64,000 nt of DNA from Primulina eburnea (GCF_022965805.1 NW_027331247.1:62001-126000); one strand, 5' to 3'; shown: positions 35,076 through 46,760, counted from the first letter of the stretch. Notes: generated from the sequence alone by a model not told the origin. Made by a program: numbers and translations.

Positions 35076-37093
35076 TTCGAATATTTCGAGCATTTCGAGC
35101 TTTCAAACCTTAATATCCGAGCAATAATTCGAATAGTTCACGAATATATTCCAATATTTCGAGCCGAACTCGAACTCGAACTTCATTTCGAGCCGAGCTC
35201 GAGCCCAAATATTTGAAATTATCGAACTTCGAATCGAGCTCGAACTCGAATATACCTATTTCAAGACGAATTCAAGCCTGACTTTTTTACTATTATTCGG
35301 CTCGATTCGGTTCGTTTGCACCCCTACTCTAGAACAGAGATCAAAGACGATTATCGAGTAGGCAGTTCTGGTAGTGCAGGAGTACTTTAGACCTTTGAGT
35401 TTACGGGAGCTGTGGTCCTCTTCTCAACTGGCTGTATCTGCAAAAGTTCAGGAACCATGCCTAATCTGTATGAAAGAGGCTTAGCAAAAGCCTGCTCTTG
35501 AGTGTGAATCTATTCAATCAACAAATTCAATTTATCTGTGATAAGCTTGATAATATCCTGATCATGAGAAGCAGTAGGAATCATTGGATCAAAATTAGAC
35601 TTTAGAGTTGTCAACACAGAGTCCATTTCCTTCTGCTTTAATTGATCAAGGATGTACTTTCTTCGATTCATTGCCCCAATGACATTTTTGGTTTTTGTAG
35701 TAGCAAAATTTTTCTTCTCATGCTTCATCATACGTCCCAAAGCGTTTTCAGTACGTAAATAAGTGAGAGGATGAAAAACTCTCAACTTCAGCCATTCATC
35801 AAAAAATAACAAATTTTCCTTGGCAGATTTTTCAATTTCCTGAAGGTGGAGCTCAATGCCAGTTTGTACTGTGTTTTTGGTGTGTTGAAGTTGGGGTACT
35901 TCAAATAACTTCCCTTTTCCTTTTCTAGTAGAAGAAGGCAGCACGGATCAAGTAGTGGAGGATCCGGCTTGTGAATCTCGAAAAACAACTCCAGTAACAT
36001 GTCTGAGAATAGACACTGAAGTTGATGTTGATGAAACAATAGCATCTACTGGTCCGATGACAGAGGGGACAACAGTTGGTTGTGAAACAGCAATAGTGAC
36101 TACTGGATTCGAAACAGACTTGGGTTTGGTTGAGTTGACAGCTGGAAATACTTGTCTCAACGGGACAATATCCAAATTAGTAATGACTGCTGTTTTCTTG
36201 ATGCGGATGGTAGTTCTGGGCTTCTTCTTGCTCAGAGTTGCTACTGGAATAGAATCTTTAGTAGGTGCAGATGATTCTTCAGATACAGTCTTCTCTGAAT
36301 AAGTCAAGACAATTACTCTTTTTATTTTGATTTTCTTTTGAACAGCTTGGCCATCGGCTTGGGCATCCCCAATCTCCTTTTTCATTGAAACAAATTCAGC
36401 CACAGTTGGCTTAGGTCGAAGAGCAAGCACGTTATCGGCGTCTGCCATAGTTACAGAAGAAGCATTCTGTTCAGTGGTGAACGGAAAACCAACATCCTTC
36501 AACATCTTGCTAATTTGAACAGCAAAACCAGTACTTTTTTGTGAGATCATTTCTCTCATGATTTTGAATAGAAACCAACTCCAATCCACCTTAATATCAG
36601 AAGTGATTGCTACCATCACCTGAACTTTTTCCTTGGTTAAACGATCAAAAGTACCGGCTTTCACAAGTAGTGCCTTCGCCACAATATCAATGAGTACTTG
36701 GTACTCCATTTTCAAAATCTTTTTGAAACAAGAGGGAGAGAGTTCCTCTCCAGAAGCTGAGAAGGTAGAGAGGGCAATGTACATTTCTTCCTTCGTAAGT
36801 CCTGACAGATCAGAGGTGCCTGAGAATTGAAGAAAGAAAGTTGAACCAAGTAGAGTAGCATCAATAGAAATAGATGTGTCCCCCTGAGAATAAACAATAT
36901 TCCCATCTTGAACAGTTGCTTTGACGAAAAATTCCAAAAGCACGGTCTTGTAGATAATAGCGGGTGCTTCCAGAAACTTTCGGAGTCCAGATTTCTCAAC
37001 AGCTTTGAACATATGAACAAGTCCTTCATCCTTGATGGTAAGTACTGATGCAAAGTTGACTTGATAAGCATTAAGAATGTAAGCTCCAGCCAT
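33668..37093 (-). pseudogene. E2 3' accessory ORF ('env-like' position), broken and MITE-interrupted
   Basis: Homologue of the E1 3' ORF. The ATG at 37093 (MAGAYILNAYQVNF...) opens a 381-codon N-terminal part to 35948; then come pieces at 35944-35510, 34645-34082 and 33889-33668. Shared with E1: NA..(I/V)NF.S(I/V)L near the start, the VAKA.L.KAG(S/T)F core, KGFAVQ(L/I)S-type helix (TGFAVQIS here), a KGKGKL motif and an RK.YI.DQ mid segment. The C-terminal part is again Glu/Gln-rich and helical. A 502-bp hAT MITE sits within it (34825-35326), and there are further stops. No signal peptide or membrane segment is seen. The role is unknown. Confidence 0.72.
34825..35326. mobile_element. hAT-type MITE with 8-bp TSD, inserted in E2
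   Basis: Starts TAGGGCTGCAAACGAATCGAA and ends with the near-complement TTCGGTTCGTTTGCACCCCTA. It is flanked by the perfect direct repeat CTCTAGAA (34817-34824 and 35327-35334). An 8-bp TSD and TAGGG(C/G)TG ends fit the hAT superfamily. The interior is strongly self-complementary, built from repeats of CGAGC(C)GAACTCGAA, with an (AT)n run (35027-35072) near the middle. There is no coding capacity. The whole element should fold into a long hairpin. Confidence 0.9.
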
Positions 37094-37663
37094 TTCTTCG
37101 CCTGTAAAGGAAACGGCTTCGAAGTAGATTATGAAATCAAGATAAAAACTCAGTAGTTAGAGAGTAAGATTCTGGAAACGTAAAAGATGAAAAGAAGTAA
37201 GAGGAGCAGTTAATATTCAAAAGAGAATGTACAGCCGTCAATATAAACACAAGGACACGTGTCAATATGTTTACGGTTGAGTAAGGGAAAAGTCATGCAG
37301 AGCGTGTCAGAGAGACACTAATGATTTCAAAATTTGAAAAGTAATAAAAAGATCGGGCTGTCCAGTTGGTTACTGAAAAAGACCAAAAGATTGTTTGTCG
37401 TTTTATGATAATATCTACTGGAAGTCATAAGATGCTAAAATATTTTCAGCAGATTAATACAAAAAACCAGTAGACACTTGTTTTATGAAAAGACAAACAT
37501 CCTTTCTGCTTTTGACAGGGTAAAAAAGTGACAGTCTGAAAAACGTTATTGTCCCCCTGAATTCATGCAATTAAAAAATGCGACGATATGGTTTCTGAGG
37601 AAAAAATAGATCAATCTTGGTATTCGTGTAGTCATATCGCTGTCTCTTCAGCTTCCCAAGACT
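37094..37663. other. E2 spacer before the antisense genes
   Basis: AT-rich; no frame is supported. Confidence 0.5.
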
Positions 37664-37675
37664 CTATAAAAATAC
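37664..37675 (+). promoter_or_regulatory. TATA box of E2 antisense unit a
   Basis: CTATAAAAATAC, 62 bases before the ATG at 37726, placed like the TATA box in E1. Confidence 0.55.
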
Positions 37676-37725
37676 CTGCAATTTCACAAACTAAATCATT
37701 CAATCTTTTCATCAAACCAACACAA

Positions 37726-37881
37726 ATGATAAATTCAAGTGATCTCTCGGAGTCTTATCTAGAGTCAGAATCAACAGAGGAATTCCAAAGACAACTTCCA
37801 GCCTCTCGTAAGAAGATTTTTGAAGACATCCTTTTTCAAGATATGAAGACTAGGAAGAAAATCCTCAGTTTATTAATATGA
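37726..37881 (+). CDS. E2 antisense unit a (51 aa, possibly truncated)
   Basis: Short plus-strand frame beginning MINSSDLSESYLES. Its segment PASRKKIFEDILFQ resembles EARKAAIEDEVFYTS of the E1 antisense protein, with the same R-K-x-x-I/F-E-D pattern. The frame stops at 37881. In another frame, about 37907-38014, an open basic stretch ending KFLRKYFAT suggests the original protein was longer and is now frameshifted. The ATG is chosen over the upstream in-frame one at 37588 because it lies at the proper distance from the TATA box. Function is unknown and similarity is weak. Confidence 0.45.
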   Translation: MINSSDLSESYLESESTEEFQRQLPASRKKIFEDILFQDMKTRKKILSLLI

Positions 37882-38246
37882 ACAATCAGTTATATTGTTC
37901 ATTCTTGTTAGGACTAAGCTGAGGGATAATCCCCTTCACAAACCACGATCACGCAAAGCGAGGGGATCCCAGCAAGCCTTAGATAAATTCCTGCGGAAGT
38001 ACTTTGCAACATAGAAGTACTTCAAGCTGCTGATATCATCAAATGTAGTAGATAAACTCAATGTAATGCTTCTAGTTTTATGAATGAAAAATCTCATTTT
38101 GACATGTTTTGTTTGTCTACTGCTTTGATTGAATGAATGATAATAATAATAAAAATTGAGTAAGAAAAGCTCAGTCTGTGTAATTCAGTAGAATGGTTCG
38201 GTTGACTTGAAACTCTTCAACTTATTCACCATTAAATACAACCTGT

Positions 38247-38254
38247 CTATAAAT
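38247..38254 (+). promoter_or_regulatory. TATA box of E2 antisense unit b
   Basis: CTATAAAT, 45 bases before the ATG at 38292. Confidence 0.55.
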
Positions 38255-38291
38255 GATAAGACAACAAGTGTTAAGAAAACAATAATTCGAT

Positions 38292-38722
38292 ATGTCGGAC
38301 TCAAGCAATTCGGATACCTGTAGCAGTACGCATGTCTTGCTAACACTAGAGACACTTCCACATCTGGAAGCTAGAAGACCATAGAGGAATATGTTTGGAT
38401 AAAGGTCATGTCCATATGGTTCAAAGTGCAAGAGCTGTAGAATGTGTATCAGAATGGTTTGGCTTCTACTACTGCTCAAAGAGCAAGAGCAAGAAAGTAC
38501 AAACGGGAGTTTCAAGTTGATCAAGTTTCTGAGCTTGCTACTGAAAGGGTTCTGCTTCAAATGATGCTCTGGAAAGAGTGGCATCTTCTTGAGAAGATTT
38601 CCAGCACAAAGTCTTTTATACAAATTAGGAGTCATGAGTTGAATAACTGGATTACTGAGTGGCAGGATTCTGTAGATACTGAACTGTGTAGTGTAACCTG
38701 GTTTCGATTACATTCAAGATGA
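38292..38722 (+). pseudogene. E2 antisense unit b, homologue of the E1 132-aa protein, broken
   Basis: Begins MSDSSNSDTCSS and soon reads LEAR, like MADASCSS...LEAR in E1. A frame change after LEARR moves the homology to the frame that reads IEEYVWIK...; one in-frame TAG lies near 38437. The rest is open to 38722 with clear E1 similarity (MMLWKEWHLLEKISS; LNNWITEWQDSVDTE against LSVWLRMWIDDVEEKY). It ends about 0.1 kb from the 3' end of pol, as in E1. With unit a, E2 therefore carries two antisense units in tandem, each with its own TATA box. Confidence 0.65.
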
Positions 38723-38837
38723 AATGACAATATTTATCTTAAATTATTTTTTTATTCTTCTTCAAAGAGAACAGAGTTAACACAAAATTTATGATAATTA
38801 ACCAGATGATAACATTAATAAAATCAAGTTAAATCAA

Positions 38838-41800
38838 TTAAGCCCAATATATTTCGAAAGTAAGAAAACTTATTCTCAGGCAGAGGTTAGTAAAGATATC
38901 TGCTGCTTGTAAAACAGTAGAAACATATTCCAGATGAATGTCCTTCTTCTGCACATGATCTCTTATAAAATGATGTCTGATGTCGATGTGCTTCGTTTTG
39001 GAATGAAGTACTGGATTTTTCGTGATTGCAATGGCACTGGTATTTTCACAGAAGATAGGTGATTCTGAGGCTTGAATTCCATAATCTTTGAGTTGTTGTT
39101 CATCCATAGTATTTGAGAGCAGCAACTTCCAGCAGCAAGGTATTCTGCTTCTGCAGTAGACGTAGCTATGGAAGTATGCTTTTTACTAAACCAGGAAATC
39201 AACCTAACACCAAGGAATTGCCAAAAAACACTTGTGCTTTTTCTGTCTTGTTTGCAACCTGCATAATCAGCATCTGAATATCCAATAAGATTGAAAGATG
39301 AATCATTGGGATACCATAAGCCGACATTTTGAGTTTCTTTTAAGTACTTCAGAATACGTTTAGCAGCAATATAATGAGATTGCTTGCGGTTAGATTGAAA
39401 TCTTGAAAAAATGCAAACAAAAAATAAGATATCAGGTCTACTGCCAGTAAGATACAATAGTGAGCCAATGAGACCACGATACTGAGTTACCTCTACTGAA
39501 ATTCCACTTTCATCTTTATCAAGCTTGGTAGATGAGCTCATTGGAGTGGAAGCAATACCAAACTTTTTCAGTAGCTCCTAAGTATACTTGGCTTGATTTA
39601 TGAAAATACCAGTATCAAGTTATTTGATCTACAATCCTAGGAAGAATGTTAATTCTCCCATCATGCTCATTTTGAATTGATCCTGCATCAACTTAGCAAA
39701 CTTTGCACATAGTTTTGGGTTATTTGACCCAAAAATAATGTCATCAACATAGATCTGCACTAATAGAATATGTTTATTCTTGACTAAAGTGAACAAAGTC
39801 TTGTCTACTGTGCCAATTGTAAAATCATGATTGATAAGAAAGTGTGACAAAGTGTCATACCATGCTCTAGGTGCCTATTTTAAACCATACATGGCTTTGT
39901 GTAATTTGAATACATGATGAGGTGAAAAATGATCAATAAAACCTGGAGGCTGTTCGACGTAGACCTCTTCTTGTAGTAGACCATTTAGGAAGGCACTCTT
40001 CACATCCATTTGATAAACTTTGAAATTCTTAAAAGCAGCAAAGGCCAAAAATATTCTGATAGCTTCGAGCCTTGCTACTGGCGCATAGGTTTCATCATAG
40101 TCGATTTCTTCCTCTTGTCTAAAACCTTGAGCCACCTGTCTTGCTTTATTTCTGATCACAATGCCTTCTTCATTTAGTTTTTTTCTGAAAACCCACCGGG
40201 TTCCAATGACAGCTTGGTGAGATGGTCTAGGTACTAGAAACCAAACTTCATTTCTTTTGAATTGATTCAGTTCTTCTTTCATAGCTTCAATCCAACTAGG
40301 ATCCAGAAGAGCTTCCTCAATTTTCTTTGGTTCATCCTGATAAATAAAAGCAGCATGCATATATTCATTAATCATTTGTCTTCTAGTTCTCAAAGGCACT
40401 GCTGGATTTCCAATAACCAAATATGGAGGATGAGATTCTCTCTAAATAGAAGGGTTTAAAGGGATTTCTTCCTAGTTTGATATGTTTGGATTGATCTTAA
40501 CTGAACCAGTAGCAGGTTCTTGAGTGTCTTCTGCTGGTACTGGTAAATCTAATGTCTGTACTTCTGGTTCCACTACTAGAATGTCTGGTTCTGGATTTTG
40601 AACATCTTTGATACTTGGTTCTGTATCTTCTTCACTATCTGGTTCCAAATGAATCATGTCTAACATGTTACTCAAATTTGACATATTAGATATTTCAGGA
40701 GTACTGTTGTCTTTATCGAAGACAACATGAATCGATTCTTCAACATTGAGAGTCCTATTGTTGAAGATTCTGAAAGCTTTGCTCACAGCAGAGTAACCAA
40801 GAAATAGTCCAGCATCTGATTTTGAATCAAATGCAGTTAAATAATTTTTGTCATTATTGAGCACAAAGCATTTGAAACCAAACATATGGAAATAAGATAC
40901 GTTAGGCTTACTCCCTTTCCATATCTCATAAGGAGTCTGATTATGCCTTTTCTGGATCATTGTTCTGTTTTGCGTGTAACACGCGGTGTTGATTGCTTCT
41001 GCCCAGAATCGCTGAGAGATATCTGCATCTGCTAGCATTGTTCTAGCAGCTTCTTTAAGAGTTCTGATTCTCCTCTCAGCTACTCCGTTCTGTTGAGGCG
41101 TTCTGGCAGCTGAATATTCATGATGAATTCCATGTTCATCTAAATACAACTCAAGAATTTTGTTAGCGAATTCAGTACCCCGATCACTTCTGATTTTAAT
41201 AATAGAAGAAGATTTTTCATTTTGAATCTTTTTCAGAAGCTTGATCAGGAGGTTACTGGTTTGATCTTTTACAGCAAGAAATATTACCCAAGTAAATCTA
41301 GAGAAATCAACAATAACAACAAGCGTATATTTCATTCCCCCTAAGCTCATGATATGGATTGAACCAAATAAGTCCATATGCAGTAATTCCAAACATCTTG
41401 AAGTTGATTTACTATCTTTGTTCTTGAAACTGGATCTGATCTGTTTTCCAAGCTGACATGCAGAACAGACATGATTCTTAACAAAATTAATATCAGGAAA
41501 ACCATCAACTATGTTCTGCTTCTTGAGATTGTTGATTGATTTGAAATTCAGATGATTCAATCTCTTTTGACAGAGCCAATGCTTATCAGTAAGAGAAGCA
41601 ACTAAACATGTAGGAACAGTAGCATGATCTAAGTTCCATGAGACTTTGTAAGTGTTGCCTTCTCTCTTTCCATTTAATACAGTAGACTCAGCAGAATCTT
41701 TAACTTTGCATACGTGCTTCTGAAAGCTATAGAATAACCATTATCACACAGTTGACTAATGCTAATCAAATTATAATAGAGATTCTCAACCAATAGTACG

Positions 41801-41976
41801 TCATTAATAGTTATGTTACCATGGATAATCTTACCCTTACCCACGGTTTTACCTTTTGAGTTGTCCCCAAACGTTATCTTTGGTCCAGTACAACTCATTA
41901 CTTCTGATAGCAGATTTTTCTGTCCAGTCATGTGTCTGAAACATCCACTGTCCAGATACCATGTGGAGCTGCTCAC
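38838..41976 (-). pseudogene. E2 pol: protease, integrase, reverse transcriptase, RNase H
   Basis: Order as in E1. Protease (41976-41674) has DSG in WYLDSGCFRHMTG. Integrase (41560-40472) has LLHMDLFGS, RSDRGTEF and PQQNGVAERRIRTLKE; the first zinc-binding His is replaced (WLCQKR where E1 has WLWHKR). RT begins near 40420 ([19 protein letters not shown] at 39629-39850). RNase H (39541-38838) has [10 protein letters not shown] and TAEAEYLAA. Breaks: a one-base deletion near 41720 between protease and integrase, a stop near 40450, a CAG-to-TAG stop at ~39875, several further stops at ~39580-39630, and a frame change near 39100. Confidence 0.92.
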
Positions 41977-42230
41977 TTTATCTTACTTCACCTGTTCCTG
42001 AAAACACAAATTTTAGTAAGGGTCCAAGCCTTATTAGTCCCTTAGGAACCCAAATTTGTACAATTTTCGGTGATTTTGTACTTCGGGTATCCATAGATGT
42101 GTGTGCAGCAGAGGATATATTATTTCTAACAGTATGCATATTGGGATGTTTTTTTTCCTTCTGTTTGTGTTGTCTGGCCTGTATCTCTTCTGAACAGGTC
42201 TAGAATTATAGTAATGATAGTTTTTAACCT

Positions 42231-44016
42231 TCATAGGGGTTGTCCTCTTGAGTTAAATCCTCTACTGGATCCAGCACTCTGGTGAACTTTCCCCTTAGGT
42301 TCATCATATCCCAGACCATAATCCTTCCTTCTGTTCATCTGATTTACATTCCTTTCAACCCGAACAGTTGGTACTTCAGGTTCATATACCACACTGGATT
42401 TGACAAAATGAATGAATTTCCCTTTGCCTTTATCCAGTTCTGGCTTGGTACTGCTTTCAAAAGTGCTTTCATTATTGTTGAATCCGAGACCACTTCTATC
42501 TCCGGATTGCTTATGCAATTCTTTCATCTTTTTCAATGAAACAGAAGACTTATTCCAGGCATTTACCAGAACAGACAGCTTCTGATTTTCAGATTTCATT
42601 GTCTGGTAATCTGCCTTTACTCTTTCATTCTCAATGTTTAACTTACTCATCTCCACTTTCAAATCATTGCGGCCGTTCTCTTGCGAGCAAGTGAACTTAC
42701 TGACTAGATTTTTTAAGTTTAGATTTTCAATCTTAACTTCCTCGAATGATTGAGAAAGTTTTGAGTACTCCCCTACCATATCATGCAATGCTTTAATTAA
42801 ATCAGTTCGTGTAAACTCGTCAGAGTCAAAGTCAAATACATCTTCAGATGTCGAGTTTGGTTCAACATCCGCCATAAGACATTTGATATCTTCTGCATCA
42901 CTTTCACTGGAATGACTTTCTGAGTCAGATGATTAAAAACTGGAGTCCGCCCATTTAGATTTGCTTTTTTCAGCAATCATCGCTTTGCAGTCTTTTCTGA
43001 CATTCTTGTCATTCTTTTTGTACTCTTTTTTCTTATGGTCATCTTTCTTGGGCTTTGAACAGTCAGCAATAAAGTGACCAATCTTTCCACAGTTGAAGCA
43101 CGCCATATCACCAGGTGGTGAATCCTTCTTGAAGTTCCGATTAGGATTTTGGTAAGCTCGGTGATTCTTCTTCATGAACCTGGAGAACTTTTTCACAAAT
43201 AGAGACATAGCATCATTGCTGATCTTTTCAACAGTCTTTTCAGAAGTACTCTCAATAAAGGTAGCAGGTACTGCTTGTGGGATGACTACAGCAGCAGTAG
43301 CAGAAGTAGTAGTAGCAGTTGCAGCAAGGGCTTTGGTTGGCAGGTTTGCTGAGGGCTCTTCTCCGCTTCTCACTTCTAGCTCGAACTCACAGGCTTTTAA
43401 GTCGGCAAATAAGTCATGTAGCTCCAACTTGTTTAGATTTTTAGAGACTCTTATAGCCATTGTTTTGACGTCTCATTCCCTAGGTAAAGCTCTCATCACC
43501 TTGTGCTATTTCTCTATTGCTATGCTCTTTACCAAGGGCTTCTAGTTCATTAACCAGGCTGTTGAAACATTCATCAAACTCATTTAGAGTTTCTCCAGCC
43601 TTCAGTTTCAGATTTTCAAACTTCTGCATTGCTACAGACAGTTTGTTTTCCTTTGTCTGCTCATTTCCTTCACGTATTTGAATGAGCTTTTCCCAGATTT
43701 CTTTCGCGGTAGAACACATCTTGATTTTACTAAATATGTTTTTATCAAGAGTTTTATAAAGAATATCCTTCGCAAAATTTTCGAGATTATCTTTCTTCTT
43801 ATCTTCTCCAGTCCATTCGTTTCTTGATTTTTCAACTATTTGTGGTGAACCTTCAGTAACAGCAATAGCTGTATTTGGCTTCAAGATCTTTAATTGGCCG
43901 TCTGTGATGACATACCACATGTCATCATCTTGGGCTGCAAGATGAGTTTGCATTCGGATCTTCCAATCATCAAAATCTTCTTTCGAGAACATGGGAACCT
44001 TGCTAAAATGTGCCAT
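42231..44016 (-). pseudogene. E2 gag, two breaks
   Basis: Copia/SIRE-type Gag starting at the ATG at 44016 (PMFSKEDFDDWKIRMQTHL). The frame runs to 43480, shifts near 43490, continues 43460-42933, and stops near 42933 before a last piece (42875-42231). The CCHC knuckle CFNCGKIGHFIADC is intact, unlike in E1. There is no internal duplication like that of E1. The downstream ~200 residues are acidic and coiled-coil-like (FTRTDLIKALHDMVGEY...), as in E1. Confidence 0.88.
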
Positions 44017-44049
44017 AATTGTTGCAAATTTTCAGAACAAGAGAAATTT

Positions 44050-44061
44050 GCTCTGATACCA
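44050..44061 (-). promoter_or_regulatory. E2 primer-binding site (tRNA-iMet)
   Basis: Minus-strand TGGTATCAGAGC two bases inside the 5' LTR. Confidence 0.92.
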
Positions 44062-44063
44062 CT

Positions 44064-45074
44064 TGTTGGGGATCGATGTAGAGTTTAGAGGGGGGGTGAA
44101 TAAACTCTTTTCCTTTGATGATAGCTTTTGCAAAGGGTGCTAGAATCTTGTTAGAGATTGTAGCTGTTCTTGTTCGAGTGTAAGTCCAGCTGATCACAAA
44201 TGTAAGTGCGGAAACGATCCGATGGAGTAGGGTGAAAACAGTAATAACAGTAGGCAATAAAACAGTAGTTGTTTCTGAAAGTTCGAAGATAAAATCTTCT
44301 ACGTCTTCTTTTCTTCTGCTTTCAGAAGGTATCACTAAAAGACTTTGGATTTTACAGTACAATACTTGTACACACCCATTTCAGCAGGGCTTATCTTTTG
44401 CCTACTGAAACTCTTAGTAACTAAATACAAAGTGATTCAGTATAACGAAGTCCTAGAAAAGACTATTTTCCAGTTTACAAACTCTTCTCGAAATATAGAA
44501 AAGTGTTTTGCTTGAAGAGATGAGGAAACATCAGTACAAAATGATCTTCAAAGATCAGATGTATAATATGAAGTGTGTACTGCTTTTCTGCAAGTTTGAG
44601 CTTAGAAGACAGTGATTGATTCACGGTTGCTCAAAGTAGCTTTGGATAGATAAAAGATCAGCGATATTCTCCAAGTGGTTTTGATCCATATATATAAATA
44701 ACTTGAATCCAATGTCTATAATAAAAAATGGCTCTTTTGGTGTCTGAAAGAATCAACTTTATTCTTTAAATGGATCTTGCAAAAAGCTTTCAACACAATC
44801 AGTCTTGTTAGTTACTAAAATGGGTAAAGCGCAATAAATGACTTAGTACAGCATTTAATGGTGCAATAAATACTTGTATTCGATAAAGTAACGGTAGCTT
44901 TTAAGACTACTTCCATTAGCATAGAAGACGTCAAGTTATCCTAGTTCCAGACTAGGTTCTGCTTCTGGTTATCTAAGTTCTGAAAACTTAGTCCTGCTTT
45001 TATATTGTCTACTGATTTTAACTAACGGCTTGCTGGTTTTGATTCGTATCGCCACAATAAATTTACGACTAACA
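44064..45074 (-). repeat. E2 5' LTR
   Basis: 1011 bp, TGTTGGGGATCG...CTAACA. A minus-strand TATA-like TATTTATATATA is at 44689-44700. Confidence 0.93.
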
Positions 45075-45079
45075 GCTCC

Positions 45080-45410
45080 TCACACCCTAACCACGCAGTC
45101 TTAACAGATGGTTCCTGATGTAGATTCCTTCAGCAGTACCTAGCACAACCCTATTTTGTTTCCTACCTCAATGTGTATAATAAAGTAATTCAATTTTAAA
45201 ATAATACACGAGATTGGTAGTGAGTCTTGGTCTTTTCATTCAAACATATAATTTATTAATATATAGTAACCTCCGGTAGAGGAAGATGAACTTGTTTAGT
45301 TACTTACAGCAGACAAAATACAACACATAAATTTAGAAAGAGAAATACTACAATTTATTTGAAAGAAAATGAAGAAGTTGAATGATGTCTTCATCTTTCT
45401 TTTACCTTGG
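45080..45410. other. Right flank of E2, no gene
   Basis: No frame is supported. If the pararetrovirus reading of the neighbouring sequence is right, this could be its leader. Confidence 0.35.
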
Positions 45411-45420
45411 TTTTTATAGA
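45411..45420 (-). promoter_or_regulatory. Candidate TATA box of pararetrovirus relic
   Basis: Minus-strand TCTATAAAAA, followed by ACCAAGG, lies about 0.65 kb downstream of the relic ORF at 46073-46340. In caulimovirus-like genomes the promoter of the genome-length transcript follows the last ORF. This is inference from position. Confidence 0.35.
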
Positions 45421-46072
45421 ACTTTTGGTGGATTTAAATTCTGGACTTCAAATCTTGTTAATAATTCTGTCAGTTGTGGCCGACAACTTCTTGTGAGTGT
45501 TGGTCCCTTCAACTACTAGTTAGTGGCTTGTCTTTATGGGTGGTTGAATGGTTCATCTTCCACTAGTTAGTAGAATCGTCTTTTTGTGGTGGTCCATCCT
45601 CCACTAATGGATTGGTTGGATCACATGCTTGCTTTATTTTTGTCGTGGAATCTTCTGCTTTTGTATGGTCCCTGAGAAAATTGTTTTTTGTATGGTCCTT
45701 GAGAATATTGTTTTTTGTTTCGATCAGATCTTGGCTGAAAACCTTTCCCAATTCTGTCTCTTTCTAGTTGCGGCATTTTGGCAGATGTTTTTTACCATCT
45801 TCCCACATGAGTACTGTTACAAAATTTCCGACGAGTTTCTTTGCTCTATGCCAGCTTGCTATTACAAAGAAGATTTCTTTTCTTTTCAAATAATTCTTCT
45901 GTAAAATTTTTTGTTTATCCTGTCGTAGTATTTAATAGAAATATCTATTTACATAATTCTAATAAAACTTAAATGGAAACTTGACTTTGTTCATTTCGGT
46001 TAGACAGGCCCATTGACTTCATCCTCTCCTAGAAGATATATCATCTTTAGTTAATAAAGCAACAACGAGTTT
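45421..46072 (-). other. Unidentified stretch downstream of the viral-like ORF
   Basis: A 62-codon minus-strand frame (45751-45563) has a small duplicated ILKDHTKNNFLRDHTK segment. I do not recognise a family. Confidence 0.3.
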
Positions 46073-46760
46073 TTATTCAGTTGGTGGATCTTTAATAAAT
46101 TTTTGAATATTTTTCTTTGGTTTCCTTAGTTTGATAAAATGAAAGAATTCATGTGAACCTTTTCGGGCTGGTGCTGTACTGAAAATGTATAGGTTCAGAA
46201 TGCCTCCTTTGGACAAATAGTCTTTGTTTGTCACTGTTTCATGAACAGCTTCCTGAATCCTCTTAGGTAATCTTGAAATTTCTAGGAAGCTGGGTGTTAT
46301 AGTATTAACTGAGACAAGAGCCACAAATTCATACTATGCCTTGGCCTTCTTTGGATATGAATTTGGTTTCATCTATACCTTCGAATATTTTCCTGATACA
46401 TCAACTCAAACTGTGGCTGGGTTAATGCTTATTCTTGATTTCAAGTTCTCCAGTTCTGTTGATTTAGATGAAATGGAGAAACTAGATATTCATTATTACC
46501 AATCTTAGATTGACCTTTTCTTTATTAGGTCTAAGATTTATCTTTCTCTTCAATTCCCGAGGTAGACGGTTGACTTTAAAACTCGAGATAAGGATATGGA
46601 GCCTCAATTTTTGTTTTGGCCGACTCATTTGGGGATGATCCCAACTTAATACTTGTGCTAGGGGTATTTGAATCCTCTGCTCCAGGTATAGAGTCATGTG
46701 CTCTAAAACTCTCCATTTGAGAAACCAATGGTTCTCATTGCATTTGAGGATATGCCTTTA
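46073..46760 (-). pseudogene. Viral-like relic, possibly pararetrovirus transactivator region
   Basis: A minus-strand frame at 46324-46073 reads SVNTITPSFLEISRLPKRIQ and GILNLYIFSTAPARKG, and upstream pieces to about 46700 are open in alternating frames with stops between them. The pattern (LPKRI, then a ...FSTAP... strand) reminds me of the transactivator/inclusion-body protein of caulimoviruses, which is encoded after reverse transcriptase. The RT/RNase H relic at 63280-64000 is on the same strand and in the matching order. The identification rests on memory of motifs and is uncertain. It is an old, broken genomic copy. Confidence 0.33.

Larger units (their letters stand above)
32557..45074 (-). 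mobile_element. E2: full-length, older SIRE-like Ty1/copia retrotransposon
   Basis: A 12,518-bp element with LTRs of 1009 and 1011 bp (TGTT(A/G)GGGATCG...CTAACA) and a perfect 5-bp TSD, GCTCC (32552-32556, 45075-45079). Layout is the same as E1: PBS, gag, pol, antisense gene(s), large 3' accessory ORF, polypurine tract, LTR, all main genes on the minus strand. I count about 25 differences in the first ~300 LTR positions, so E2 is markedly older than E1. It has many stops in pol, a MITE inside the 3' ORF, and cannot be autonomous. Proteins align with E1 throughout, but the LTRs share only a GGGGGG.TGAATAAAC-type stretch near one end, so these are two families of one lineage. Confidence 0.95.
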
